A stretch of 64,000 nt of DNA from Ectothiorhodospira sp. BSL-9. Its GTDB lineage: Bacteria > Pseudomonadota > Gammaproteobacteria > Ectothiorhodospirales > Ectothiorhodospiraceae. Positions within the stretch are counted from its first letter, which is position 1; each line of letters begins with the position of its first letter. The position numbers and the translations under genes are program-made. Where the stretch lies: the NCBI RefSeq assembly GCF_001632845.1, contig NZ_CP011994.1, positions 1,550,001 to 1,614,000 on the forward strand. Direction: 5' to 3'. Below, piece after piece: positions 9,124-18,108 of this stretch. Below the pieces are notes generated by a model, which ran no database searches, had not been told where the DNA came from, and worked only from the letters and a program-made list of their open reading frames with translations.

Positions 9124-9753
9124 ATGCAAAAAATGACCCTGACCTGTGGCGTTGGGCTGGCCACTGTGCTGATGTTTGCCAGCATTCCGGCCGCATCAGC
9201 CTCGACTGGTTACACGGTGGATCCCCGCGGCAATGTGGTGCGCGATGGCTCCGGTGATTGCGTGCACACGCCGCGTTGGGAACAGGATCTGGCCATCGAG
9301 GGCTGCCAGGGATACGTGGCGCCAGAGCCGGAACCCGAGCCGCGCGCCGAGCCGGAACCCGAGCCGGCCCCCGAGCCGGAGCCGCGCTACGAGACCATCA
9401 CCCTGGGCTCGGAAGTGCTGTTCGCCTTTGATAAGTATGAGCTGTCCCCGGCTGCCACCACCGAACTGGACGCCGTTGCCCGCCGTATCATGGATGTGGG
9501 GGATGATCTGGAGCGCGTGATGATCGCCGGCCACACCGACAGCACCGGCTCCCGTTCCTATAATCAGACCCTGTCCCAGAATCGTGCCGATGCCGTCAAG
9601 GACTATCTGGTGGAGCAGGGCGTGCCCGCTGATGTGATGACCACGGTGGGTTATGGTCCCGATCGTCCGCTGGCCTATAACGACACCAAGGAAGGTCGTC
9701 AGGAGAACCGTCGCGTCGAGATCCGTATCGAGAAGACGGAACGGGTGAACTAA
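9124..9753 (+). CDS. OmpA-family outer-membrane/peptidoglycan-binding protein
   Basis: A 209-residue exported protein. The signal peptide is about residues 1-27 (ending ASAST). A short region DGSGDCVHTPRWEQ typical of small OmpA-like proteins follows, then a Pro-Glu linker (repeats of PEPEPEP, about residues 62-90) and a C-terminal OmpA domain (LFAFDKYELSPAA, IAGHTDSTGSRSYNQTLSQN, GVPADVMTTVGYG, NRRVEIRIE). There is no eight-strand barrel, so it probably anchors to peptidoglycan from the periplasm. The Shine-Dalgarno AAGGAG precedes the ATG. Monocistronic. Confidence 0.92.
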   Translation: MQKMTLTCGVGLATVLMFASIPAASASTGYTVDPRGNVVRDGSGDCVHTPRWEQDLAIEGCQGYVAPEPEPEPRAEPEPEPAPEPEPRYETITLGSEVLFAFDKYELSPAATTELDAVARRIMDVGDDLERVMIAGHTDSTGSRSYNQTLSQNRADAVKDYLVEQGVPADVMTTVGYGPDRPLAYNDTKEGRQENRRVEIRIEKTERVN

Positions 9754-9763
9754 GGCCCGCCGG

Positions 9764-9804
9764 CCCTCACCCCAACACCCCCTCTCCCGCAAGCGGGAGA
9801 GGGG
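9764..9804. repeat. REP-like palindrome after the OmpA gene
   Basis: A CCCTCACCCCAACA lead followed by CCCCTCTCCCGC / GCGGGAGAGGGG around a 2-nt loop. It starts 11 bp beyond the OmpA-family stop codon. Confidence 0.75.
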
Positions 9805-9848
9805 CTTCCTGCCCCCCCTTCTCATCTTCAGGGGGATTTACCCGAAAC

Positions 9849-9893
9849 GCCGATCCGTCATAACCTGAGTACCCTGCTCAGTCACCGATCGGC
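9849..9893 (+). promoter_or_regulatory. Nested inverted repeat immediately before copA
   Basis: Outer arms GCCGATC (9849-9855) and GATCGGC (9887-9893) enclose inner arms CTGAG (9865-9869) and CTCAG (9877-9881). The structure ends 2 bp before the copA ATG and covers the place where a ribosome-binding site would be; no good one is visible. It could be a leader RNA hairpin or a repressor/activator operator. It does not match the CueR or CsoR consensus well enough to name one. Confidence 0.45.
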
Positions 9894-9895
9894 CC

Positions 9896-12400
9896 ATGTC
9901 CAATCCTTCGTCCTCCCAGAATACCTCTCCACTGACCCTGTCCATCGGCGGCATGAATTGCGCGTCCTGCGTGGGTCGCGTTGACGATGCCCTGCGCGCG
10001 GTGCCTGGCGTGGACCGGGTGAGTGTCAACCTGGCCACCGAAAAGGCCACCATCGAAAGCGATCACGACCTGCCCGACACCGGCGCCCTGCGCCAGGCGG
10101 TGGAGGATGCCGGCTATCAGGTGGAAACCGACACCCTGGTGCTGGATGTGCAGGGCATGAACTGCGGGGCCTGCTCCAGCCGCGTGCAACGGGTACTGGA
10201 TCAGACGCCCGGTGTGGTGGAGGCAGCCGTGAACCTGGCCAATGGCCAGGCCCGGGTGACGGTGCTGACCGGTGCCATCACCGCCGCGGACCTGGCGGGC
10301 CGCGTCACCGACGCGGGCTATGAGAGCAAGCCTCTCGAGGCCGGCCCCGACCGGGAGGATCGGGAGCGGGCCAAACGCGCGGCGGAACTCACCGGCCTGC
10401 GCCGCGCCGTCATGCTGGCAGCCGCCCTGACCCTGCCCGTGGTGGTGCTGGACATGGGCGGGCACTTCATTCCCGCCTTTCACGAGGCGGTGCACGGGGC
10501 CGTGGGCACCCAGGCCGTGTATCTGTTGTTCTTCGTGCTGGCCACCGCCGTGCAGTTCGGCCCGGGGCTGCGTTTCTATCGCAAGGGCTGGCCGGCCCTG
10601 GTGCGCGGTGCCCCGGACATGAACTCCCTGGTGATGCTGGGCACCTCGGCGGCCTATGGCTACTCGGTGGTGGCCACCTTCCTGCCCGGGGTGCTGCCGG
10701 CGGAGTCGGTGCATGTGTATTACGAGGCCTCCATGGTGATCATCACCCTGGTGCTGGTGGGCCGCTTCCTGGAGGCCCGGGCCAAGGGCGCCACTTCCGA
10801 GGCCATCCGCAAGCTCATGGGACTCAAGCCCCGCGGCGCCCGGGTGTGGCGTGATGGGGCCTGGCAGGATGTGGACGTGGATCAGGTTCAGGTGGACGAG
10901 CGGGTTCAGGTCCGTCCCGGGGAGCGCATTCCGGTGGATGGTGAGGTGGTGGAGGGCCAATCCTGGGTGGATGAGTCCATGATCACCGGCGAACCCATCC
11001 CGGTGGACAAGCAGGCGGGTGGCGAGGTGGTGGGTGGCACCATCAACGGCCAGGGTTCCCTGACCGTTCGTGCCAGGCGTGTGGGCGCCGACACCGTGCT
11101 GGCGCAGATCATCCGCATGGTGGAGTCCGCCCAGGCCTCGCGCCTGCCCATCCAGGCCCTGGTGGACCACGTCACCCGCTACTTCGTGCCCATGGTCATC
11201 GGCGTGGCCCTGCTTACCTTCATTGTCTGGATGATCTTCGGCCCCGCCCCGGCCCTCACCCTGGCCCTGGTCAATGCCGTGGCGGTGCTGATCATCGCCT
11301 GCCCCTGCGCCATGGGACTGGCCACACCCACCTCCATCATGGTGGGCACCGGCAAGGGCGCGGAGATGGGGGTGCTGTTTCGCGGTGGCGATGCCCTGCA
11401 GGCCCTGCGGGACGTGGAAGTGGTGGCCATGGACAAGACCGGCACCCTCACCCGGGGGCGCCCGGAACTCACCGATGTGGTCACCCAGGGGGACCTGTCC
11501 CGGGAGCGGGTACTGGCCCTGGCCGGGGCCCTGGAGTCCCGTTCCGAGCATCCGGTGGCCCAGGCCATTGTGCGCGCCGCCCAGGCGTCGGATGCCAACG
11601 CAGGGGAACTGGACGTACAGGCCTTCGAAGCCATCCCCGGCAAGGGGGTGAGTGGGACGGTGGATGGTCAGGAGGTGCGTATCGGCTCCTGGCGTTATCT
11701 GGACGAGTCCGGTGTGGATGCCGATGCAGTCCGGGAGGCCGCCGAGTCGCTGGCGGAACAGGGCCGCACGCCGCTGCTGATGGCCGTGGACGGACAGCTG
11801 ATGGCCCTGCTGGGTGTGGCCGATCCGCCCAAGGAATCGGCCCGGCGAACGGTTCAGCGCCTGCACGACCTGGGCCTGAAGGTGGTGATGATCACAGGGG
11901 ACAACCGCCGTACCGCCGAGGCCGTGGCCCGGGATCTGGGCATCGATCAGGTGCTGGCGGAGGTGCTGCCCGATGGCAAGGCCGATGAGGTGGCCCGCCT
12001 GCGGGGGGAGGGCGGCACCCGGGTGGCCTTCGTGGGGGATGGCATCAACGATGCCCCGGCCCTGGCAGGGGCGGATGTGGGCATCGCCATTGGCTCGGGC
12101 ACCGACGTGGCCATGGAATCAGCGGATGTGGTGCTCATGTCCGATGACCTGGGCAATGTGGTCAACGCCATCGCCCTGTCCCGGGCCACCCTGCGCAACA
12201 TCAAGCAGAACCTCTTCTGGGCTTTTGCCTACAACGTCACCCTGCTGCCGGTGGCCGCCGGGGTGCTGTATCCCGTGTTCGGATTGCTGCTCTCGCCGGT
12301 GTTCGCGGCGGCCGCCATGTCCCTGTCTTCGGTGTCGGTGCTCAGCAATGCCCTGCGGCTCAAGCGATTCCATCCGGAAAAAATTTCATCGACGGCTTGA
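9896..12400 (+). CDS. copA: Copper-exporting P1B-type ATPase CopA
   Basis: An 834-residue Cu(I) pump that drives cytosolic copper out using ATP. It has two N-terminal heavy-metal domains with CxxC sites (GMNCASC at residues 19-25; GMNCGAC near 87-93) and eight membrane segments. The ion-site motif is CPC (residues 469-471), the phosphorylation motif DKTGTLT begins near residue 513, the actuator loop is TGEP and the hinge is [10 protein letters not shown]. Length is typical of the two-domain form. No copper regulator or chaperone gene is adjacent. The ATG lacks a clear Shine-Dalgarno, and a hairpin sits directly upstream. Confidence 0.97.
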   Translation: MSNPSSSQNTSPLTLSIGGMNCASCVGRVDDALRAVPGVDRVSVNLATEKATIESDHDLPDTGALRQAVEDAGYQVETDTLVLDVQGMNCGACSSRVQRVLDQTPGVVEAAVNLANGQARVTVLTGAITAADLAGRVTDAGYESKPLEAGPDREDRERAKRAAELTGLRRAVMLAAALTLPVVVLDMGGHFIPAFHEAVHGAVGTQAVYLLFFVLATAVQFGPGLRFYRKGWPALVRGAPDMNSLVMLGTSAAYGYSVVATFLPGVLPAESVHVYYEASMVIITLVLVGRFLEARAKGATSEAIRKLMGLKPRGARVWRDGAWQDVDVDQVQVDERVQVRPGERIPVDGEVVEGQSWVDESMITGEPIPVDKQAGGEVVGGTINGQGSLTVRARRVGADTVLAQIIRMVESAQASRLPIQALVDHVTRYFVPMVIGVALLTFIVWMIFGPAPALTLALVNAVAVLIIACPCAMGLATPTSIMVGTGKGAEMGVLFRGGDALQALRDVEVVAMDKTGTLTRGRPELTDVVTQGDLSRERVLALAGALESRSEHPVAQAIVRAAQASDANAGELDVQAFEAIPGKGVSGTVDGQEVRIGSWRYLDESGVDADAVREAAESLAEQGRTPLLMAVDGQLMALLGVADPPKESARRTVQRLHDLGLKVVMITGDNRRTAEAVARDLGIDQVLAEVLPDGKADEVARLRGEGGTRVAFVGDGINDAPALAGADVGIAIGSGTDVAMESADVVLMSDDLGNVVNAIALSRATLRNIKQNLFWAFAYNVTLLPVAAGVLYPVFGLLLSPVFAAAAMSLSSVSVLSNALRLKRFHPEKISSTA

Positions 12401-12424
12401 CATGAAAATGAGAACGAGTATTAT
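12397..12424 (+). promoter_or_regulatory. Strong promoter with overlapping Fur-like box after copA
   Basis: TTGACA (12397-12402), 16-bp spacer, TATTAT (12419-12424). The spacer and -10 lie under GAAAATGAGAACGAGTATT (12404-12422), which matches 13 of 19 positions of the Fur consensus GATAATGATAATCATTATC. The -35 box starts within the copA stop region, so this promoter is not for copA. The only sequence it can serve is the short segment ending in the terminator at 12466-12492. Confidence 0.5.
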
Positions 12425-12430
12425 TTAACT

Positions 12431-12492
12431 CGTGTGTCGCTTTTCTCTTCTCTTCTCGCATGTTTAGGGGTCCGTCTGGACCCCTTTTTTTT
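12431..12492 (+). ncRNA. Candidate ~60-nt small RNA, possibly iron-regulated
   Basis: Transcription from the promoter at 12397-12424 should begin near 12431 and stop at the T8 terminator at 12485-12492. The predicted RNA has an unpaired pyrimidine-rich 5' half (CUUUUCUCUUCUCUUCUC) that could pair with purine-rich ribosome-binding sites. Its 3' hairpin with eight U residues is the usual Hfq-binding end. No open reading frame is present. The alternative is that this is simply the 3' UTR and terminator of copA with a chance promoter. Confidence 0.38.
12466..12492 (+). terminator. Rho-independent terminator
   Basis: AGGGGTCC / GGACCCCT stem (12466-12473 and 12478-12485), 4-nt loop, then a run of T to 12492. 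It is directional for the plus strand, so it ends copA and/or the short candidate transcript. The convergent antiporter gene ends at 12526. Confidence 0.93.
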
Positions 12493-12525
12493 GGGCTGCT
12501 GTCAGTGGCTCTCCAAGACGACGCC

Positions 12526-14250
12526 CTACCGGGACTTGCTCAGCTTGAGGCCCACCCTGATGATGCGGTCGCCCGAGACCTCCCGCACCACCAGTTCCAC
12601 ACCCGTCAGCTTCAAGCGGTCACCCACCACCGGCTGGGTGTTCAGGGAACGACGCAGGAACTCATCCAGGGTGAGCCCCCGCGCCTCCTCGGGCACGGCG
12701 ATCCCGTAGGCCAGGGACAGATCATCCAGTCTGGCCACCCCGTTGAGCACGAACTCCCCGAAGAACTGGCGCTCCGACAGGCGTTCGGGGGCCTCGCTGG
12801 CCACGAACAGGCGGTCCAGGGCCTTCAGGTCATGGGGCGAGGCCATCAGATACAGATAATCCCCCGGCCGCAGATCCAGCATGTTCAGGGCGTCCAGCAG
12901 CACCTTGTCCCGCAGATGGGCCACGATACGCACGCTGCGGGGCAGGGTGAAGCTGGTCCACTTCTCCCGTACCACCGGCGTGGTCTCCATCAACCGGTAA
13001 CCCACCAGTTCCAGTTCCTGCTGCCCGGGGATGTCCAGCTCCACCCGCTGCACCAGATGGTTGGTGGGGGGGACCTCCAGCTTGAACAGGCGGGCGAAGG
13101 TGGACACCGTCCAGCCCTGTACCAGCAGCGAGATCAGCACCACGAAGAAGACGATGTTGAACAGCATCTCCGCTTCGTCGATCCCGGCCAGGAAGGGGAA
13201 CAGGGCCAGGATGATGGGCACGGCCCCGCGCAGCCCCACCCAGCCCACAAAGGCCTGCTCCCGCCAGGGGAAGCGAAACGGCAGCAGGCACAGCCACACG
13301 GCAATGGGGCGGGCCACCAGGATCAGTACGGCAGCGATGAGCAGGGCATCCACAGCCACCGGCACCAGCTCGGAGGGGGTGACCAGCAGCCCCAGCATCA
13401 GGAACATGCCGATCTGGGCGAGTTGGGCGATGCCATCATGAAAACGGTTGATGTACTGGGCCGCTTGCAGCGGCCGATTGCCCAGCAGCAGGCCCGCCAG
13501 GTAGATGGCCAGAAAGCCGCTGCCATCCATCACCGCCGCCACACCGAAGATGCTCAGGCCCCCGGCCATGGCCGCCAGCGGATACAGGCCCTGGGGGATC
13601 TCCAGGCGATTGATGAGCCAGGCCAGGCCCAGCCCGCCGGCCAGCCCCACCGCGGCCCCCAGCCCCATCTGCTTGACGAACTCCCAGAGCACCGTCAGGC
13701 CCATGTTGCCGTGATCGCCCACGATGACTTCGATGAAGGCAATGGTCAGGAAGATGGCCATGGGGTCGTTACTGCCGGACTCGATCTCCAGGGTGGCGCC
13801 CACCCGCTGCTTGAGTTCCAGCCCCCGGGAGTGGAGCAGGGAGAACACCGCCGCCGCGTCGGTGGAGCCGACGATGGCCCCCAGCAGCAGACCCACCATC
13901 CAGTTCAGCTCCAGCCACCAGGCGGCGAAGGCCCCGGTGAGTCCCGCCGTGATCATCACGCCGATGGTGGCCAGCCCCAGGGCTGGCCTCAGCCCCACCC
14001 GGAAGCTGGAGATGGGTGTGCGCATGCCGCCGTCGAAGAGGATGATGGCCAGGGCCAGGCTGCCGAACAGATGTGCGATCTGCACATCCTTGAATTCGAT
14101 GCCTCCAGGGCCTTCCTCTCCCATAAGCATGCCGATGAGCAGGAACACCAGCAGCAAAGGCACACCCAGCCGCCGTGTGATGACGCCGGCCAGCACGCTG
14201 GCAAGCAGCACCAGGCTGCCCATGAGAATGATCTGGTTGGTGAGGTCCAT
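12526..14250 (-). CDS. nhaP2: K+/H+ (cation/proton) antiporter, NhaP2/CvrA type
   Basis: A 574-residue CPA1 antiporter, the length of E. coli NhaP2. About twelve membrane helices fill residues 1-400; the inhibitor/ion-site helix region GSTDAAAVFSLLHSRGL and the GSNDPMAIFL motif are conserved. A cytosolic TrkA-C-like regulatory domain follows (LRPGDYLYLMASPHDLKALD). It exchanges K+ or Na+ for protons in cytoplasmic pH and osmotic homeostasis, fitting a salt-adapted cell. It is monocistronic between copA and rep. Confidence 0.9.
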   Translation of the reverse strand: MDLTNQIILMGSLVLLASVLAGVITRRLGVPLLLVFLLIGMLMGEEGPGGIEFKDVQIAHLFGSLALAIILFDGGMRTPISSFRVGLRPALGLATIGVMITAGLTGAFAAWWLELNWMVGLLLGAIVGSTDAAAVFSLLHSRGLELKQRVGATLEIESGSNDPMAIFLTIAFIEVIVGDHGNMGLTVLWEFVKQMGLGAAVGLAGGLGLAWLINRLEIPQGLYPLAAMAGGLSIFGVAAVMDGSGFLAIYLAGLLLGNRPLQAAQYINRFHDGIAQLAQIGMFLMLGLLVTPSELVPVAVDALLIAAVLILVARPIAVWLCLLPFRFPWREQAFVGWVGLRGAVPIILALFPFLAGIDEAEMLFNIVFFVVLISLLVQGWTVSTFARLFKLEVPPTNHLVQRVELDIPGQQELELVGYRLMETTPVVREKWTSFTLPRSVRIVAHLRDKVLLDALNMLDLRPGDYLYLMASPHDLKALDRLFVASEAPERLSERQFFGEFVLNGVARLDDLSLAYGIAVPEEARGLTLDEFLRRSLNTQPVVGDRLKLTGVELVVREVSGDRIIRVGLKLSKSR

Positions 14251-14297
14251 GGTTAAACTCTATCAGGCCGATGTTCCATTACCTAACTGGGCAGAGC

Positions 14298-16298
14298 CTA
14301 ACCGAGCAGGCTTTTCAGGTTGCTCAGGTGGGCCTTGCCGGTCAGCTTCACCTCCTCCGGGTCCGGTGGTTTGGCGTCGGGCCATTCCAGGAATTCTTCC
14401 GGCAACTCCTGCAGGAAGCGGCTGGGTTCGCAGTCCACGATCTCGCCATAACGGGTGCGGCGACAGGCATAGGTGAGGGTGAGACCCTTCTGGGCCCGGG
14501 TGATCCCCACGTAGGCCAGACGGCGCTCCTCCTCCAGGGTGTCCTCCTCCAGGCTCACCCGGTGGGGCAGCAGCTCTTCTTCCATGCCTACCAGGAACAC
14601 ATAGGGGAACTCCAGGCCCTTGGCCGCGTGCAGGGTCATCAGGTGCACCCCGTCCGCCTCGGCCTCGCCGCCGGCCCGGTCCAGGATGTCCATCAGCGTC
14701 ATGTGTGCCACGATCTCGCCGATGTTCTTGCCTCCGGCGGCCCCCTCCCTGGACAGTCGGCCCATCCAGTCCAGCACCTCGTTCACGTTCTCCATGCGCC
14801 GGCTGGCGGCCTTGGGGTTGGCGCTCTGTTCCAGCAGCCAGTCCTCGTAGCGCATGTCTTCCACCAGGGCGCGGGCCACCCGGGCCGGATCGTCCTGGCC
14901 GGCCTTCATGCTGTGCTCCCGCAGCCAGTCGGCAAAGCCCTGCACACGGCCCACGGCGCGACTCGACAGCACCTCCGTCAGCCCCATCTCCTGGCTGGCG
15001 GTGAACAGGCTCACATGGCGTGATGAGGCATATTCCCCCAGCTTCTCCAGGGTGCCGGCGCCGATCTCCCGGCGCGGCACGTTGACGATGCGCAAAAAGG
15101 CGCTGTCATCATCCGGGTTGGACAGCAGGCGCAGATAGGCCAGCACATCCTTCACCTCGGCACGTTCGAAGAAGGACTGCCCGCCACTGACCTTGTAGGG
15201 GATGCTGTTCTCCCGCAGCAGCTTTTCGAACACCCGCGCCTGATGATTGCCCCGGTAGAGGATGGCGTAGTCCTTGTAGTCGGTGCGGTGCTTGAAGCGG
15301 TGCTTCATGATCTCCGAGACCACCCGGGTGGCCTCGTGCTCACCGTCCTTGCAGGGCAGGATGCGAATCGCCTCGCCCTTGCCCAGGCCACTCCACAGGC
15401 GCTTTTCGAACACGTGAGGGTTGTTGGCGATGAGTCGGTTGGCCGTTTGCAGGATCACGTTGGTGGAGCGGTAGTTCTGTTCCAGCTTGACGATCTTCAG
15501 GCGCGGGAAGTCCTCCTGCAGGGTGACCAGGTTCTCCGGGCGGGCGCCGCGCCAGGCATAGATGGACTGGTCATCATCGCCCACCGCCGTGAGGCCCCCT
15601 TCCACGTCCACCAGGAGCTTCACCAGGCGGTACTGACAGGCGTTGGTATCCTGATACTCGTCCACCAGCAGGTGCCGCAGGCGGTGGCGCCAGCGATCGC
15701 GCACCTCAAGGTTCTCCTCCATCAGTCGCACCGGCAGGATGATCAGGTCATCGAAATCCACGGCGTTGTAGGCCTTCAGGGCCCGCTGGTAGGCGGCATA
15801 CAGGCGCGCCTGGCCGGCCTCCACCTCGTCGGCGGCATGGGAGAGGGCCGCCTCGGCGCTGATCAGATCGTTTTTCCAGCGACTGATGCGATGCCGCGCG
15901 GCCTCCACCTCCACGCCCTCGTCGTTGCGATGGGTGAGCTGCTTGAGCAGGGACAGGGCATCGGCGGCATCGAAGATGGTAAAACCGGGCCGGTAGCCCA
16001 GTTGACGGATCTCGCGGCGGATGAAGTCCAGCCCCAGGGTGTGAAAGGTGGAAACGGTCAGTCCGCGGCTCTCCTCCCGGGAGAGCAGCTTGCCCGCCCG
16101 TTCCTTCATCTCCCGGGCGGCCTTGTTGGTGAAGGTGATGGCGGCGATATGCCGCGGCGCCATGCCCTTGTCCCGGATGAGATGGGCGATCTTCTGGGTA
16201 ATCACGCGGGTCTTGCCGCTACCGGCACCGGCCAGCACCAGCAGGGGGCCGTCCACATACTCGACGGCGGCACGTTGTTGCGGGTTGAGTGTGTCCAT
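14298..16298 (-). CDS. rep: ATP-dependent DNA helicase Rep
   Basis: A 666-residue superfamily 1A 3'-5' helicase that clears roadblocks ahead of replication forks. Motif I is AGAGSGKT, motif Ia ITFTNKAAREMKER, motif II VDEYQDTN, motif III GDDDQSIYAWRG, motif IV EQNYRST, motif V TLHAAKGLEFPYVFLVG and motif VI AYVGITRAQ. Length and the ISTFHTLGLDFI-type segment fit Rep rather than UvrD (about 720 residues). The gene is divergent from ampD. Confidence 0.94.
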   Translation of the reverse strand: MDTLNPQQRAAVEYVDGPLLVLAGAGSGKTRVITQKIAHLIRDKGMAPRHIAAITFTNKAAREMKERAGKLLSREESRGLTVSTFHTLGLDFIRREIRQLGYRPGFTIFDAADALSLLKQLTHRNDEGVEVEAARHRISRWKNDLISAEAALSHAADEVEAGQARLYAAYQRALKAYNAVDFDDLIILPVRLMEENLEVRDRWRHRLRHLLVDEYQDTNACQYRLVKLLVDVEGGLTAVGDDDQSIYAWRGARPENLVTLQEDFPRLKIVKLEQNYRSTNVILQTANRLIANNPHVFEKRLWSGLGKGEAIRILPCKDGEHEATRVVSEIMKHRFKHRTDYKDYAILYRGNHQARVFEKLLRENSIPYKVSGGQSFFERAEVKDVLAYLRLLSNPDDDSAFLRIVNVPRREIGAGTLEKLGEYASSRHVSLFTASQEMGLTEVLSSRAVGRVQGFADWLREHSMKAGQDDPARVARALVEDMRYEDWLLEQSANPKAASRRMENVNEVLDWMGRLSREGAAGGKNIGEIVAHMTLMDILDRAGGEAEADGVHLMTLHAAKGLEFPYVFLVGMEEELLPHRVSLEEDTLEEERRLAYVGITRAQKGLTLTYACRRTRYGEIVDCEPSRFLQELPEEFLEWPDAKPPDPEEVKLTGKAHLSNLKSLLG

Positions 16299-16431
16299 GG
16301 GGCGCCGGGGGCGAAGGGCAGGGGGCGTCGTATTGTACCTGCGAGGTCGGTCGGCTGACAGGCGTGGGTTGTCGTCGTTGCGTCGGTATCATCGATGATC
16401 CATGAATCCGATGATGCCCAAGGATCACTGC

Positions 16432-16995
16432 ATGCACATCACCCCCCAGGGCTGGCTCCATCCCGCCACCCACACGCCCTCACCCAACCATGACCCCCGG
16501 CCGCCGGGTGTGGCCCCCGAACTGATCGTGATCCATGCCATCAGCCTGCCCCCCGGGCAGTTCGGGGGGCCGTGGATCGATCAGCTGTTCACCAACGCGC
16601 TGGACCCCGCCGAGCATCCCTATTTCGAGCAGATCCACACCCTCAGGGTGTCGGCCCATTTACTGGTGCGTCGGGATGGTGCGCTGGTGCAGTATGTCCC
16701 CTTTGACGAGCGGGCCTGGCATGCCGGGGTTTCACGTTTTGAAGGGCGCGAACGTTGCAATGATTTTTCCATTGGTATCGAACTGGAGGGTGCGGATGAT
16801 TCTCCTTTTGCCGCGGTGCAGTATGAGCGCGCATCCCAGGTGATTGGTGTGCTGGAACAAGCTTATGAATCCTTGCGAGGCAGGCCCGTCGTCGGCCATT
16901 CGGACATCGCCCCCGGGCGCAAGACGGACCCTGGTCCATGCTTTGACTGGCAACGGTTTGAGGGGTGTCTGGGCAGGTCCTGTCAGAGGGGGTAA
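16432..16995 (+). CDS. ampD: 1,6-anhydro-N-acetylmuramyl-L-alanine amidase AmpD
   Basis: A cytoplasmic zinc amidase that removes peptides from 1,6-anhydroMurNAc during peptidoglycan recycling and thereby tempers AmpR-dependent beta-lactamase induction. Zinc and catalytic motifs seen are VIHAISLPPGQFGG (His ligand), GHSDIAPGRKTDPGP (His/Asp ligands and catalytic Lys) and the YHxxx-type middle region. The start is placed at ATG 16432, giving 187 residues like E. coli AmpD, because AAGGA lies 7-8 nt upstream. An in-frame ATG at 16402 would add ten residues but has no ribosome-binding site. Confidence 0.94.
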   Translation: MHITPQGWLHPATHTPSPNHDPRPPGVAPELIVIHAISLPPGQFGGPWIDQLFTNALDPAEHPYFEQIHTLRVSAHLLVRRDGALVQYVPFDERAWHAGVSRFEGRERCNDFSIGIELEGADDSPFAAVQYERASQVIGVLEQAYESLRGRPVVGHSDIAPGRKTDPGPCFDWQRFEGCLGRSCQRG

Positions 16996-17153
16996 ATCCA
17001 AGTTGTTTTCTTGGGTTTGTTGAGTTTCCCGGAACTGGATCAAGTGATCGGTATTTAGTAAACCCCCACGGGTGATTTTGGTATTGTTTGACCTTGCATG
17101 CGGGAATTCGAACAACGAAACTTTGCGTACCCTCTTAACCTTGGAAATCCACC

Positions 17154-18098
17154 ATGTCTCTGATCACCATTCTCATCGCTGTCGTTGTAGAACGCCTGAC
17201 CCATGCCATTGAGAACCTGCGACGCTTCACATGGTTGACGCGTGTGACCGGCATGATCCGGGCGCGCGCCGAGGGGTTTGGCCTGGGAGGCACCGCGGCC
17301 CTCGTGGTGACCCTGGCCGTGCCACTGGTCATCGTGGCCGTGATCTTCCATCTGGTGGGTGGCATGCTGGCCGGTATCGTGGGTCTGCTGCTGGGGCTGA
17401 TCGTGCTGCTGTTCTGCCTGGGGCCACAGGACCTGAGCCGGCAGGTGGATGCCTATCTGGAAGCCGGGGCCATGAAGGATGAGGACCGGGAGATGAAGCA
17501 CGCCCGTGAGCTGCTGGGTGAAGACAACGTACCCGGCGATGCCGCAGAACGCTCCAGCGCCGTGCTGCAAAAGGCCCTGTCCGAGAGCAATCCGCGACTG
17601 TTTGCCGTGCTGTTCTGGTTCGTGATCCTGGGCCCCCTGGGTGCCGTGCTCTATCGTCTCTCTCACCTGATGCAGGCCCCCATGGCGCAGGAGAAGCCGG
17701 CAGCGGCCGCCGAAGGCGAGCAGGGCAAGGCAGGTGAGGACAAGCCCCAGGCCGAGCCCACGGAAGACGGCTTCCGGCAGGCAGCGGTGCGCCTGGTGGC
17801 CCTGCTGGACTGGATTCCGGCCCGTCTGGTGGCCCTGGGTTATGCTCTCACCGGCACCTTTGACCGGGCCTTCCCCGTGCTGCGCAGCAACTTTACCGGC
17901 CCGCTGGCTGGCATGGCCGAGCAGAACGAACGTCTGCTGCGCGACGCCGGTTCCGAGGCGGTGCAGTTGGACGATGTGGACATGAAGGACCCCCTGGAAG
18001 CCCGCTCCGCAGTGGAACGCGCCTCCAACCTGGTGTTCCGCACCCTGATCGCCTTCGTGGCCGTGCTGGCCCTGCTGACCATCGTTGGTCTGGCCTGA
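17154..18098 (+). CDS. ampE: AmpE inner-membrane signalling protein
   Basis: A 314-residue AmpE-family protein. The first hydrophobic segment (SLITILIAVVVERL) is followed by others at about residues 42-85 and 142-165, with a last helix at the C-terminus (LIAFVAVLALLTIVGLA), and the conserved LLDWIPARLVALGYAL segment. E. coli AmpE is a membrane protein co-encoded with AmpD and related to CobD; its biochemical function is unclear. It lies 158 bp after ampD. That gap is relatively AT-rich and could hold its own promoter, but none is clear. Confidence 0.92.
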   Translation: MSLITILIAVVVERLTHAIENLRRFTWLTRVTGMIRARAEGFGLGGTAALVVTLAVPLVIVAVIFHLVGGMLAGIVGLLLGLIVLLFCLGPQDLSRQVDAYLEAGAMKDEDREMKHARELLGEDNVPGDAAERSSAVLQKALSESNPRLFAVLFWFVILGPLGAVLYRLSHLMQAPMAQEKPAAAAEGEQGKAGEDKPQAEPTEDGFRQAAVRLVALLDWIPARLVALGYALTGTFDRAFPVLRSNFTGPLAGMAEQNERLLRDAGSEAVQLDDVDMKDPLEARSAVERASNLVFRTLIAFVAVLALLTIVGLA

Positions 18099-18108
18099 TA
18101 GGTGTTGA

